This document shows, one piece after another, positions 1-7,301 of a DNA stretch of 64,000 nucleotides. The first letter of the stretch is position 1; each line of letters begins with the position of its first letter. The notes beneath the pieces were generated by a model. That model had not been told where the DNA came from. It saw only the letters and a program-made list of their open reading frames with translations, and searched no databases. This DNA comes from Dechloromonas denitrificans. Lineage in GTDB: Bacteria; Pseudomonadota; Gammaproteobacteria; Burkholderiales; Rhodocyclaceae. The DNA lies in the NCBI RefSeq assembly GCF_020510665.1, contig NZ_CP075187.1, positions 2,332,001 to 2,396,000 of the forward strand, read 5' to 3'. The position numbers and the translations under genes were made by a program.

Positions 1-758
1 GCATAGTTGTAGATCGACAGGCGGTCCGGATCCATCGCCAGAACACGTTCCAGTGTCCGGTTGAAACCCATGACCGACTGGTGCGGCAAACCGTAGATCA
101 AATCGACCGAAACCGATTTGAAACCGTTGGCCCGCGCAGCATTGATCACATTCGCCGTTTCTTCTTCGGTCTGGACGCGATTAACGGCAATCTGAACACG
201 TTCGTCGAAGTCCTGGACACCGACACTCATCCGGTTGAAACCCAGCTCGCCAAGCAAAGCCACGGTTGCCGTGTCGACCTTGCGCGGATCAACTTCGATC
301 GAGTACTCACCGCCATCGAGCAACTTGAAATGCTTGCGGGTCTCGCTCATCAACTGCCGCATTTCGTCATGCGACAGGAAAGTCGGCGTACCGCCACCCC
401 AATGCAGCTGGATCACTTCATGCTCACCGTCCTGACCGTCCAGGCTGGCGCTCTGCAGGGCAAGCTCCTTGGCAAGGTATTTCAGGTATTTGGCGCTGCG
501 CCCGTGATCCTTGGTAATGATCTTGTTGCAGGCACAGTAATAGCAGATAGTGTTACAGAACGGTATGTGGAAGTATAATGACAGCGGACGGCTGATACCG
601 CCGATGTTGCGCTTGCCGAGCCACAGTTTGGCAGCGTCAGAATCGAAAGCTTCGACGAAACGATCGGCCGTCGGATACGAAGTGTAGCGGGGGCCGTTGA
701 CGTCGAAGCGGCGAATGATCTGAGGATCGAATACGAGGTTTTCAGTTGCGAAATTCAT
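1..758 (-). CDS. hemN: Oxygen-independent coproporphyrinogen III oxidase (partial, N-terminal part)
   Basis: Radical-SAM enzyme that decarboxylates coproporphyrinogen III to protoporphyrinogen IX without oxygen in heme synthesis. Translation from ATG 758 begins MNFATENLVFDPQIIRRFDV and carries the 4Fe-4S/SAM motif CYYCACNK, then the SAM-binding stretch HWGGGTP and SVGVQDFDERVQ, in the order typical of HemN. About 252 residues are present; the reading frame runs off the left edge, so the C-terminal part lies outside. A GGTGG ribosome site precedes the ATG. It diverges from fnr; the FNR box at 813-826 with a CATAAT -10 (785-790) gives the spacing of an FNR-activated promoter, fitting anaerobic expression. 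Confidence 0.95.
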   Translation of the reverse strand, partial: MNFATENLVFDPQIIRRFDVNGPRYTSYPTADRFVEAFDSDAAKLWLGKRNIGGISRPLSLYFHIPFCNTICYYCACNKIITKDHGRSAKYLKYLAKELALQSASLDGQDGEHEVIQLHWGGGTPTFLSHDEMRQLMSETRKHFKLLDGGEYSIEVDPRKVDTATVALLGELGFNRMSVGVQDFDERVQIAVNRVQTEEETANVINAARANGFKSVSVDLIYGLPHQSVMGFNRTLERVLAMDPDRLSIYNY

Positions 759-784
759 TAAACATACCACCAAGAGTTGCACGG

Positions 785-826
785 ATTATGTTCGGATGGT
801 GCCAAATCATGGTTGACATGGATCAA
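785..826 (-). promoter_or_regulatory. FNR box and class II-type promoter between hemN and fnr
   Basis: TTGAC-ATGG-ATCAA at 813-826 matches the FNR consensus TTGATnnnnATCAA at 9 of 10 fixed bases. Reading toward hemN, a CATAAT -10 lies at 785-790, 22 bp from the box, which is the geometry of an FNR-activated promoter centred near -41.5. The box is also 15 bp upstream of the likely fnr start, so FNR bound here could repress or tune its own gene. Functional control is inferred. Confidence 0.8.
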
Positions 827-840
827 GCGAACGCAGGTTG

Positions 841-1587
841 ATGATGCCCCAACAAACAGCTTCACAGGAAATTTCTCTTTCGGTCATCAAGACAGCGTGT
901 TCGAACTGCAATCTGCGCGAACTCTGCCTGCCCTTCGGACTCAACATTAACGAGCTCGAACGCCTGGATGACCTGGTTTCGACCCGTCGTCGCATCAAGC
1001 GTGGCGACCACCTCTACCGGGCCGGTGAAACATTCGATGCAATTTACGCCATCCGTAGCGGCTTCTTCAAAACCGATGTGCTGCTTGAAGATGGCCGGGA
1101 CCAGGTGACCGGGTTCCAGATGGCTGGCGAGTTGCTCGGACTTGACGGCATCAGCACCGAACACCACACCTGCAACGCGATCGCCCTCGAAGACAGCGAA
1201 ATCTGCGCCATTCCGTTCTCGCAACTGGAAAGCCTGTCGCGTGAAATCCATACCTTGCAGCACCATTTTCACAAGGTGATGAGCCGCGAAATCGTCCGCG
1301 ACCACGGCGTCATGATGCTGCTCGGCACCATGCGCGCCGAGGAGCGACTGGCCGCCTTCCTGCTCAATCTCTCGCAGCGCTTCACGGCACGCGGTTTTTC
1401 TCACGCCGAGTTTTATCTGCGCATGACGCGCGAAGAAATCGGCAGCTACCTCGGCCTCAAGCTCGAAACGGTTTCGCGGGCCTTCTCCCGGTTCCAGGAA
1501 GAAGGCCATATCGCCGTCCAGCAAAAACATATCCGGATATTGAATGTTAACGGGCTGAAAGCCCTGATGAATCATCATCCCAACTGA
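841..1587 (+). CDS. fnr: Fumarate/nitrate reduction regulator Fnr (Crp/Fnr family)
   Basis: Global oxygen-responsive transcription factor. Counting from a TTG three bases upstream, cysteines 21, 24, 30 and 123 match the four [4Fe-4S] ligands of E. coli FNR (20, 23, 29, 122). A cyclic-nucleotide-like beta barrel fills residues about 40-150, followed by a dimer helix and a C-terminal helix-turn-helix with LETVSRAF, whose E..SR residues read the TTGAT half-site. Length (about 248 aa) is normal. Starts at 838 (TTG), 841 (ATG) and 844 (ATG) are all possible; ATG 841 is preferred. The gene faces away from hemN and shares the FNR box at 813-826 with it. Confidence 0.95.
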   Translation: MMPQQTASQEISLSVIKTACSNCNLRELCLPFGLNINELERLDDLVSTRRRIKRGDHLYRAGETFDAIYAIRSGFFKTDVLLEDGRDQVTGFQMAGELLGLDGISTEHHTCNAIALEDSEICAIPFSQLESLSREIHTLQHHFHKVMSREIVRDHGVMMLLGTMRAEERLAAFLLNLSQRFTARGFSHAEFYLRMTREEIGSYLGLKLETVSRAFSRFQEEGHIAVQQKHIRILNVNGLKALMNHHPN

Positions 1588-1968
1588 CTACAAGCCAGGC
1601 AGTGGATTACGCGTCAGCGCAACACTGATGATGTAGGCGTAGGCGAGCAGCGCAAAAACCAGAAATACGGCGCGAATCGCCTTTGTCCTGCCCCGCTTGA
1701 GGGCAAACGTTCCAAAGACGATATAAGCCAGCAGCCCGAGAAGTTTCGCGGTCAACCAGTTGTTGGCCAATGGATATTGCCCACTCAATATCGCCAGCAG
1801 CACGGCACTCCCGAGCAAGGTCGTGTCGACAAAATGGGGAAGCAGCCTGACCAGGCGATGCTTCAGTAACGGCGAATCGGCAAGCATCCAGATTGCCCGC
1901 AGACAAAAGCCAAGACCGCTGAGCAGCACGCACGTAACGTGTAGGTGCTTGAGTGCCAGATAACTCAT
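1588..1968 (-). CDS. SirB2-like small integral membrane protein
   Basis: A 126-aa hydrophobic protein with about four transmembrane helices that resembles the SirB family (MSYLALKHLHVTCVLLSG at the N terminus, a conserved H-x-T/H region, and a basic loop around LKRGRTKA). The biochemical role of SirB2 proteins is not established. ATG 1968 overlaps the stop of the upstream 12-TM gene as TGATG, so the two are translationally coupled and it is the last gene of the hemerythrin operon. It converges with fnr with no gap, so the 3' ends meet directly. Confidence 0.7.
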   Translation of the reverse strand: MSYLALKHLHVTCVLLSGLGFCLRAIWMLADSPLLKHRLVRLLPHFVDTTLLGSAVLLAILSGQYPLANNWLTAKLLGLLAYIVFGTFALKRGRTKAIRAVFLVFALLAYAYIISVALTRNPLPGL

Positions 1969-3266
1969 CACCGAGCCGCCAGCTTGAGCGCTATTTCAGC
2001 CGAATGCTTGCGATAGCGGGAAATGGCGAGGCTCAAATTAAATCCGAGCCAGCCATTGGCCACTGCAAAAACCACCCCGGCGGGACGTGCCAGCCATTCC
2101 GGGAAAAGCACAGCGCCAAGCAAAAGCACCACGGCCAGTGCATAGCATTTCATCTGCCGCTGCATGTCGACATCAGACAGGATCTTGTTCATGTTTGGCG
2201 CAACCACCTTGGCTTGCCCTTGGTTCTGCAAGTGAAGCCAAGCGAGGAATGGAACAATCTTGTAGAGCATCCCGATGATGAATGGGACAAATCCGCCAGC
2301 AAGTAATGTAATGCCAAAAAACAGGGTCCAACCATCGATTTCTGAAGCAGCCGGCCACATTGCTGCGGTCAACAACATCAAAAGTGCAAAAATGCTGGCC
2401 GCTAAACCGATTTGCCAATACCGGTAGGTGGCGTCAGCCCTCGCCCGCCGACGCTTCAGTTGAAGACGCAGGGTCAGCACAGCAAAAGCCAGTCCGAGCA
2501 ATGCAGTTATCCCCTGGACAACGCGGATCATGTTCGGCATATCGAAAAATACGGCACCGCTCCAAAGCAGGACGATGAGCAACATGCAGCACGGGAAAAG
2601 CCAGCCTGGACGTGCGGGATAACCTGGTGTCAGCTGGAACATCGGCACAACCACATAAGCAATCGCTGCCAGCAGGACTCCGGCCCAAGCCCCAAGCCCC
2701 CAGGCTGCATGTAAATCCGCCAGCACGGGCAGCGGCAAAGGCCAGCCATGAGCCAGCCCCCAAGCCATCAGCACGCCAAGTCCGACCACGCCGGCCAACC
2801 CGGCCAGCGCAAGCTTCAAGCCAAGAATCGTCGGGCTGGTGGAGCGGACACCAATCAGGGCATGAGTTGTCGCTCCCAGGATCAGCAGAGCCGTCAACAA
2901 AAGCACTCCGGCCGCAACGCTGAGCAACAGCGGGCTTCCGAAATAGAAGCCGCCAGCCAGCAGGCCAGCGCCCAGCGTCAGCCCGATATGCAACATGGCC
3001 GAGAGGCGCAAGGGGCGCCACAGATTGGCCCCCGCCACGACAGGAAAAATCTGGACCAGCGCCCCCAGCATGACTTGCAGCATGAAGCCGACGGTCAACA
3101 AATGCGTTACGGCCAAGGTCCCCGGCATCCAGCGCGAGGAAAACAGCGAAGGTCCTTCTACGATCAGTAACAGACCGGCCAGCACGCCAAACAAGGGAGC
3201 CGTGATAAAGAAACGAAAAGGCGCCATCAAAGGCGGCGCATTTTCAAAGGCCAGCAGTGCTTGCAT
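1968..3266 (-). CDS. Polytopic (about 12 TM) NnrS-/heme-copper-like membrane protein of unknown function
   Basis: A 432-aa integral membrane protein with about 12 predicted helices. Three helices share a pattern of an early His or Trp, then small residues, then a Pro: HLLTVGFMLQVMLGALVQIF, DLHAAWGLGAWAGVLLAAIA followed by VVVPMFQLTP, and GGFVPFIIGMLYKIVPFLAW. This recalls NnrS and heme-copper oxidase subunit I-like proteins, in which membrane histidines bind heme or copper. The call is by appearance only. It lies 30 bp after the DUF2249 gene and is coupled to the SirB2-like gene, in an operon behind an FNR/DNR-type box. A role in NO or respiratory stress is therefore plausible but inferred. 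Confidence 0.5.
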   Translation of the reverse strand: MQALLAFENAPPLMAPFRFFITAPLFGVLAGLLLIVEGPSLFSSRWMPGTLAVTHLLTVGFMLQVMLGALVQIFPVVAGANLWRPLRLSAMLHIGLTLGAGLLAGGFYFGSPLLLSVAAGVLLLTALLILGATTHALIGVRSTSPTILGLKLALAGLAGVVGLGVLMAWGLAHGWPLPLPVLADLHAAWGLGAWAGVLLAAIAYVVVPMFQLTPGYPARPGWLFPCCMLLIVLLWSGAVFFDMPNMIRVVQGITALLGLAFAVLTLRLQLKRRRARADATYRYWQIGLAASIFALLMLLTAAMWPAASEIDGWTLFFGITLLAGGFVPFIIGMLYKIVPFLAWLHLQNQGQAKVVAPNMNKILSDVDMQRQMKCYALAVVLLLGAVLFPEWLARPAGVVFAVANGWLGFNLSLAISRYRKHSAEIALKLAAR

Positions 3267-3296
3267 TCAAAGCCCCGAAAAAAAACCGGTCAATCC

Positions 3297-3521
3297 TCAC
3301 CAGATGAGGATTTCGAATGTGCCGTCCGGCATCAGTTCGGTTTCGTGCGAATGGCCATTCTGGGCCAGCACCTTATAAAGCGGGTGGGGTTCGCGGTAAA
3401 GAAGGAGGAGCATTTTTTCCCCTTCCTTCAGCGTATCGAGCATTTCCATGGTCTGGACAAATGGCTCGGGTGGCTCCATGAACCTGGCATCAACGACATG
3501 AGGAGTTTTAGGATGAGTCAT
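3297..3521 (-). CDS. DUF2249 domain protein
   Basis: A 74-aa soluble protein made of a single DUF2249 domain, a small alpha/beta fold related to TusA-like/SirA proteins. It has the typical VVDARFMEPPEPFVQTMEML opening and a closing beta strand FEILIW. No cysteine thiol nucleophile is present, so sulfur transfer is unlikely. DUF2249 genes are common beside hemerythrins and denitrification genes. Here the ATG (3521) overlaps the stop of the hemerythrin gene as ATGA, strongly suggesting paired expression and perhaps physical partnership. Confidence 0.8.
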   Translation of the reverse strand: MTHPKTPHVVDARFMEPPEPFVQTMEMLDTLKEGEKMLLLLYREPHPLYKVLAQNGHSHETELMPDGTFEILIW

Positions 3522-3964
3522 GCTTCTGAGAGTTCTGCTTCAAGCCGTTCAAGAACGGCGGATAACTCTGCCGACAAGTGTTGATCACACATCGGGTAGA
3601 GAATGTTTTCTTCTTTCATATTGTGCTGCTGCATCATGATCAGCAAGGTTTCTGCCTGACCGAGATAATCCTCGGCCTCGCCGGCTACCAAAGAGGCATT
3701 CGCCTCGTCGAGCAGGGAACGCATCTGTGCATGTTCCATGCGCATCACCTGGGTCGGCCCCATGGTCATTCCGGTCTTGGCTTCGAAGGTCGGAAACAGG
3801 GTTTTTTCTTCGGTATCGAAATGCGCCAGCACAGCAGAACGAAAATGCCCGAAACTGGCCTGAGCAAGATTGAAATCCTTTTTGGCTACAGCTTGCTCGG
3901 CTTCGGCGAACAGGTCATCACAGCGGCGATGATCATCGGTCATAAAACTGCGGATACTGGTCAT
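3518..3964 (-). CDS. Hemerythrin HHE-domain protein
   Basis: A 148-aa four-helix hemerythrin-like protein. The expected di-iron ligands are present: H12, H48, E52 (HFDTEE), H78, H114 and E118 (HNMKEE). Such proteins bind O2 or NO, or help repair iron-sulfur clusters under nitrosative stress. It is the first gene of a leftward operon (hemerythrin, DUF2249, 12-TM, SirB2-like). A perfect TTGAC-nnnn-GTCAA palindrome lies 57-70 bp upstream of the ATG, in position for activation by an FNR/DNR-type regulator. Confidence 0.9.
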   Translation of the reverse strand: MTSIRSFMTDDHRRCDDLFAEAEQAVAKKDFNLAQASFGHFRSAVLAHFDTEEKTLFPTFEAKTGMTMGPTQVMRMEHAQMRSLLDEANASLVAGEAEDYLGQAETLLIMMQQHNMKEENILYPMCDQHLSAELSAVLERLEAELSEA

Positions 3965-3992
3965 GATTCACTCACGGCGTTTGGATGGCTTC

Positions 3993-4034
3993 ATTTTCGG
4001 GGCTGCACTACGCAGCCACCTTGACCGCCGTCAA
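3993..4034 (-). promoter_or_regulatory. FNR/DNR-type box upstream of the hemerythrin operon
   Basis: TTGAC-CGCC-GTCAA at 4021-4034 is a perfect 5+5 palindrome with a 4-bp spacer, the form bound by Crp/Fnr-family regulators such as FNR or the NO-responsive DNR/NnrR. A weak -10 (GAAAAT, minus strand of 3993-3998) lies 22 bp downstream, the same geometry as at hemN. A small GGCTGC/GCAGCC stem (4001-4017) sits between the two elements. Which regulator binds cannot be read from sequence. Confidence 0.7.
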
Positions 4035-4045
4035 ATCACAAAAAA

Positions 4046-4786
4046 TCAGGCGGCAACAATACCGACCTGCAATTCGTCAAACCAATTGATGAAACGTTGC
4101 ACATCCGCGCCACGGTAGATCGCACCATGTTGCGGACACAACATGTCGATTTCCATTTTCGCGGCACGCTCGCACCAGCGGCGCTTGGCTTCATTCGAGC
4201 CCATCCAGCGCCGGTGAAAACCCTCGGCGTGGCGGATGTGCTTATCAAAATCCTCGACGAACAAGGCATCCTCTGACGGCGGCAGCAAAGCTGCACCGAC
4301 ATCGCCGGAAAAGAGAATCTTGGCAATCTTGTCATACAGGTGGAAATTTCCCGACGAGTGCAGGAAATGGGCAGGGACAGCCTGAAGATGAAGCCCTTCG
4401 AGGGATATATCGATTCCCTCGTCCGGAATTGCAACAAACGTTTCCGCCGTACCGCCAAAATGCGGAATGAAGCTGCTCCACAACCAACTGACATAGCAGC
4501 GCATCTGGGGATTGAATTCGAGCCACAAGGCCAGAGATGAACAAATATCCGGGTCCTGATGCGAGGCAAAAATACCGCTCAGCAAGGAGGGGTCGAATTC
4601 GGTAGACAACGCCGAAAAAACCGCAGGAAAGACCTCTGCACCACCGGGATCAAGCAACAGGCCGCGCCCGCCATGTGTCACCAGATACTCGTTGGTATCG
4701 ATGATGTAGCCGGGCTTGTTGGGGTCACGGACAATGGCAATCCATTTGTGGTTGCCTTCCTGGAAAATGGTTTTTGTTGTTTTCAT
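4046..4786 (-). CDS. Oxygen-binding di-iron protein (ODP), metallo-beta-lactamase fold
   Basis: A 246-aa flavodiiron-like protein that lacks the flavodoxin domain. Metal-ligand positions typical of flavodiiron/ODP proteins are visible: H76-x-D78-x-D80 (HQDPD), the HFLHSSGNFHLYD segment, the FSGD aspartate and the final histidine in CPQHGAIYRG. Known ODP-type proteins bind O2 at the di-iron site; one in Treponema denticola serves chemotaxis as an iron/oxygen sensor. ATG 4786 is chosen because GAGGG sits 6 bases upstream; an in-frame TTG at 4807 would overlap the previous gene. It follows a soluble receptor-like gene by 17 bp, suggesting a sensor/transducer pair. Confidence 0.85.
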   Translation of the reverse strand: MKTTKTIFQEGNHKWIAIVRDPNKPGYIIDTNEYLVTHGGRGLLLDPGGAEVFPAVFSALSTEFDPSLLSGIFASHQDPDICSSLALWLEFNPQMRCYVSWLWSSFIPHFGGTAETFVAIPDEGIDISLEGLHLQAVPAHFLHSSGNFHLYDKIAKILFSGDVGAALLPPSEDALFVEDFDKHIRHAEGFHRRWMGSNEAKRRWCERAAKMEIDMLCPQHGAIYRGADVQRFINWFDELQVGIVAA

Positions 4787-4803
4787 CGATCCCTCGCTTG
4801 ATT

Positions 4804-5427
4804 TCAATGTCCGGTGAAAAAAGCCGAACGGCGCAACGACTCGAGTGAGTCGCGAATTTCTTCGACAATCCCGTCAAACTCACCGGAAACCTGAGCCAGC
4901 GCCGGGGCAAAACTTTGCCCGTAGGCGGCTTCAATTTTGGCCGATTTAGCCAGTACACCGCCCAATTCAACCATTCTGAAGGCATCTTCAAGCGCGCGTT
5001 TCAACTGCTTGCGCAAACTGCTCAGGCGGCGCTCATGCTGATCGTTTTCAATTTCCCGCTGGCGCAGGACAGGCGCCACGGAACCATTGGCAGTCAGTTG
5101 ATCGGTCTGGCGCAACAACCGGGTAAAACGAATGTCCTTGAGAACGATCGAAACCTCATCGACACAACCGTGAATCAGGCCGGTAAGAGATTCCATGCAG
5201 GTCCTCAGATCCTGGGAAAACACACGCAGCTCATTTGACAGGACGCCGAAGCCAAGTGCGGCCGTTCCCGCCCGCTTGGCCAGGAAGATGGCATTCAGTG
5301 CCATGATGTTGATCTTGAAGGAAACACCGACAACCCGCTTGATTTCTTCATTGATCCGGACGATGCGCAAAAGATCGGCACCAGCCCGCGATGTTTTGGC
5401 ATTCACTGCCATCAAGGCATCTGTCAT
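4804..5427 (-). CDS. Short soluble chemotaxis-receptor-like (MCP signalling domain) protein
   Basis: A 207-aa predicted alpha-helical protein with no membrane segment, HAMP or ligand domain. Residues about 38-72 (INIMALNAIFLAKRAG, then GFGVLSNELRVFSQDL) align by eye with the conserved tip of chemotaxis receptors (TNLLALNAAIEAARAG...GFAVVADEVR). The LALNA, RAG, GF-V and E-R positions are kept, but the IEAAR glutamate is replaced (IFLAKR). It may be a degenerate or specialised receptor fragment that contacts CheA/CheW or an ODP partner. The 17-bp gap to the ODP gene indicates one transcript. The call is by motif only. Confidence 0.65.
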   Translation of the reverse strand: MTDALMAVNAKTSRAGADLLRIVRINEEIKRVVGVSFKINIMALNAIFLAKRAGTAALGFGVLSNELRVFSQDLRTCMESLTGLIHGCVDEVSIVLKDIRFTRLLRQTDQLTANGSVAPVLRQREIENDQHERRLSSLRKQLKRALEDAFRMVELGGVLAKSAKIEAAYGQSFAPALAQVSGEFDGIVEEIRDSLESLRRSAFFTGH

Positions 5428-5476
5428 TTATGTTCTACCGTGAAGTCCCCAGTCAGCGGCTAATGTACCAATTCGT

Positions 5477-5499
5477 ACCGTGGACGCATAGCCCACGGT
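5477..5499 (-). terminator. Hairpin downstream of phaC
   Basis: ACCGTGG (5477-5483) pairs with CCACGGT (5493-5499) around a 9-base loop, just after the phaC stop. No T-run follows on the minus strand, so it is a weak or factor-dependent terminator candidate between phaC and the receptor-like gene. Confidence 0.45.
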
Positions 5500-5519
5500 C
5501 GATTCACAGAAAGCGGGAC

Positions 5520-7268
5520 CTACTTTTCGAGAACGTAAGTCCCGGGCGCATCGGCCAGAGACGGGAACTTGCGACTGGCCGCCGGATAGGCTTCAACCAG
5601 TTCGCCGGTTCTTTCGCCAAGCCATGCGGTCCAGTCATCCCACCAGGTTCCCGGTTTCTTTTCGGCACGCTCCATCCAGTGCTCCCAATGCTCGTTACGC
5701 TCAGGCTCGGCAATCCAGTAAGCCCGCTTGGGCGGATTGGCCGGCGGATTGACAATACCGAGGATATGGCCAGAGGTAGACAATACGAAACGGACCGGCG
5801 CCGCGACATTGATGTACTTGCGGATGCGGTAGCACTGCTTCCACGGAGCAATATGGTCATCTTCTGCCGTGACGGCGTAAAGCGGCTGGACGATCTGGTC
5901 GAGATCGATCGACTCTCCGGCGATATTCAGCTTGTCGCGCTTGATCAGATTGTTGTGCAGGTACATTTCACGCAGGTAATAGGCATGCATGGCCTGCGGC
6001 ATGCGCGTCGTATCCATGTTCCAGAACAGCACGTCGAATGGCGGCAGCTTCTCGCCAAGCAGATAGCTCTTGACCCAGTAATGCCAGATCAGGCTGTTAG
6101 AGCGCAAAAGACGGAAGGAACTGGCCATTTCGGCACCATCCAGATAGCCCTTCTTGGCCATCGATTCCTCCAGCGCATTGATGCAGGCTTCGTCGATAAA
6201 GACATCGATATCGCCTGGATGCGAGAAATCCGTCAGGGTGGTGAATAGCGTCCAGTGCGCCACAGGCACCTTGCCTGGGGCAAAACGCTTGTTGGCCCAG
6301 GCCATGTAAGTGCTGACCAGCGTACCGCCAATGCAGTAACCGACGAGATGAACTTTCTCCACCTTGCAGAACTCGGTTGCCACGCGAACCGCTTCATTGA
6401 CGCCATCAAGCAGATAGTCGTCAAGACGAACATCCGACATTTCCGGCGTCGGATTTTTCCAACTGGTAATGAAGACTGAAAAACCCTGGTCGGTCAGATG
6501 CTTGACCATGCTTTTCTTGGCCGTCAGGTCAAGGATGTAGAACTTGTTGATCCACGGCGTCGTAATGACGATCGGCATCGCCCGGACTTTCTCGGTCGTT
6601 GGCGTGTAATGGATGACTTCAAGCAGGCGATTGCGGAAAACCACTTTGCCCGGCGTGGTTGCCAGGTCCTTACCGACAACAAAAGCATCCGGCTCGACCA
6701 TCAGGATATTCTTGGCCTTGGCATCCCGCTGGAAATTCTCCCAGCCCTGGCGCAGGCTCTCGCCATTGGTTTCGACAGCCCGCTCCATCGCCTCCGGATT
6801 GAGCCAGAAGAAATTGGTCGGAGCCACCATATTCAGCCACTTGCGCAACCAGAACGCCGCCCGACGACGCTCCTTGTCGGACAGGCCGGGCGTTTCGAAA
6901 TACATGTCCTGCAAACGGTGAGTGAAGGCCAGGTACCACTCCTTGATAATGTCCCAACTGGCCGAGTCAGTCCAAACCGGCTTGCTGAATCGGGCATCAT
7001 CGGCATTCGGCTGGATCACATCTTCGGAAGGAATCCCCATGGCGCGACGCAAGACATGGGACTGCAAGGCGAAAAGATCGCTCGACAGCGCGTTGACCGC
7101 ACGGGTCAACTCCTGAGGGTGCATCATCCACGCCATCTGGGCAGACAGCAGCGAAGTCGTCACGCCATACGGATCAAGTGCGGCACCAATTGCCTTGCTG
7201 ACAGACTCGGCCGGACTCAGTGTGTTGATATCGATCCCGCCGCGTTGCATTGCTCCATTACCCGCCAT
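5520..7268 (-). CDS. phaC: Class I poly(3-hydroxyalkanoate) synthase PhaC
   Basis: Polymerises (R)-3-hydroxyacyl-CoA into PHA granules. The 582-aa protein is full length for class I. It carries the lipase-like box GYCIGG with the nucleophile at about Cys312, the TTLTDF segment, the catalytic Asp in AEDDHIAPW and the His in SGHILGIVNPP. The N-terminal PhaC_N domain is intact. ATG 7268 has AAAGGTG at a good distance; a GTG at 7277 would fall inside that ribosome site. No phaA, phaB, phaR or phasin gene is adjacent, so granule genes must be elsewhere. Its neighbour upstream is a beta-CASP nuclease, 33 bp away. Confidence 0.97.
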   Translation of the reverse strand: MAGNGAMQRGGIDINTLSPAESVSKAIGAALDPYGVTTSLLSAQMAWMMHPQELTRAVNALSSDLFALQSHVLRRAMGIPSEDVIQPNADDARFSKPVWTDSASWDIIKEWYLAFTHRLQDMYFETPGLSDKERRRAAFWLRKWLNMVAPTNFFWLNPEAMERAVETNGESLRQGWENFQRDAKAKNILMVEPDAFVVGKDLATTPGKVVFRNRLLEVIHYTPTTEKVRAMPIVITTPWINKFYILDLTAKKSMVKHLTDQGFSVFITSWKNPTPEMSDVRLDDYLLDGVNEAVRVATEFCKVEKVHLVGYCIGGTLVSTYMAWANKRFAPGKVPVAHWTLFTTLTDFSHPGDIDVFIDEACINALEESMAKKGYLDGAEMASSFRLLRSNSLIWHYWVKSYLLGEKLPPFDVLFWNMDTTRMPQAMHAYYLREMYLHNNLIKRDKLNIAGESIDLDQIVQPLYAVTAEDDHIAPWKQCYRIRKYINVAAPVRFVLSTSGHILGIVNPPANPPKRAYWIAEPERNEHWEHWMERAEKKPGTWWDDWTAWLGERTGELVEAYPAASRKFPSLADAPGTYVLEK

Positions 7269-7301
7269 TTGCTTCACCTTTTCTCATTTTCCGAATGCAT
7301 A

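Noticed and set aside
81..578. Open frame on the plus strand opposite hemN
   Set aside because: hemN motifs on the minus strand are clear; this frame has none.
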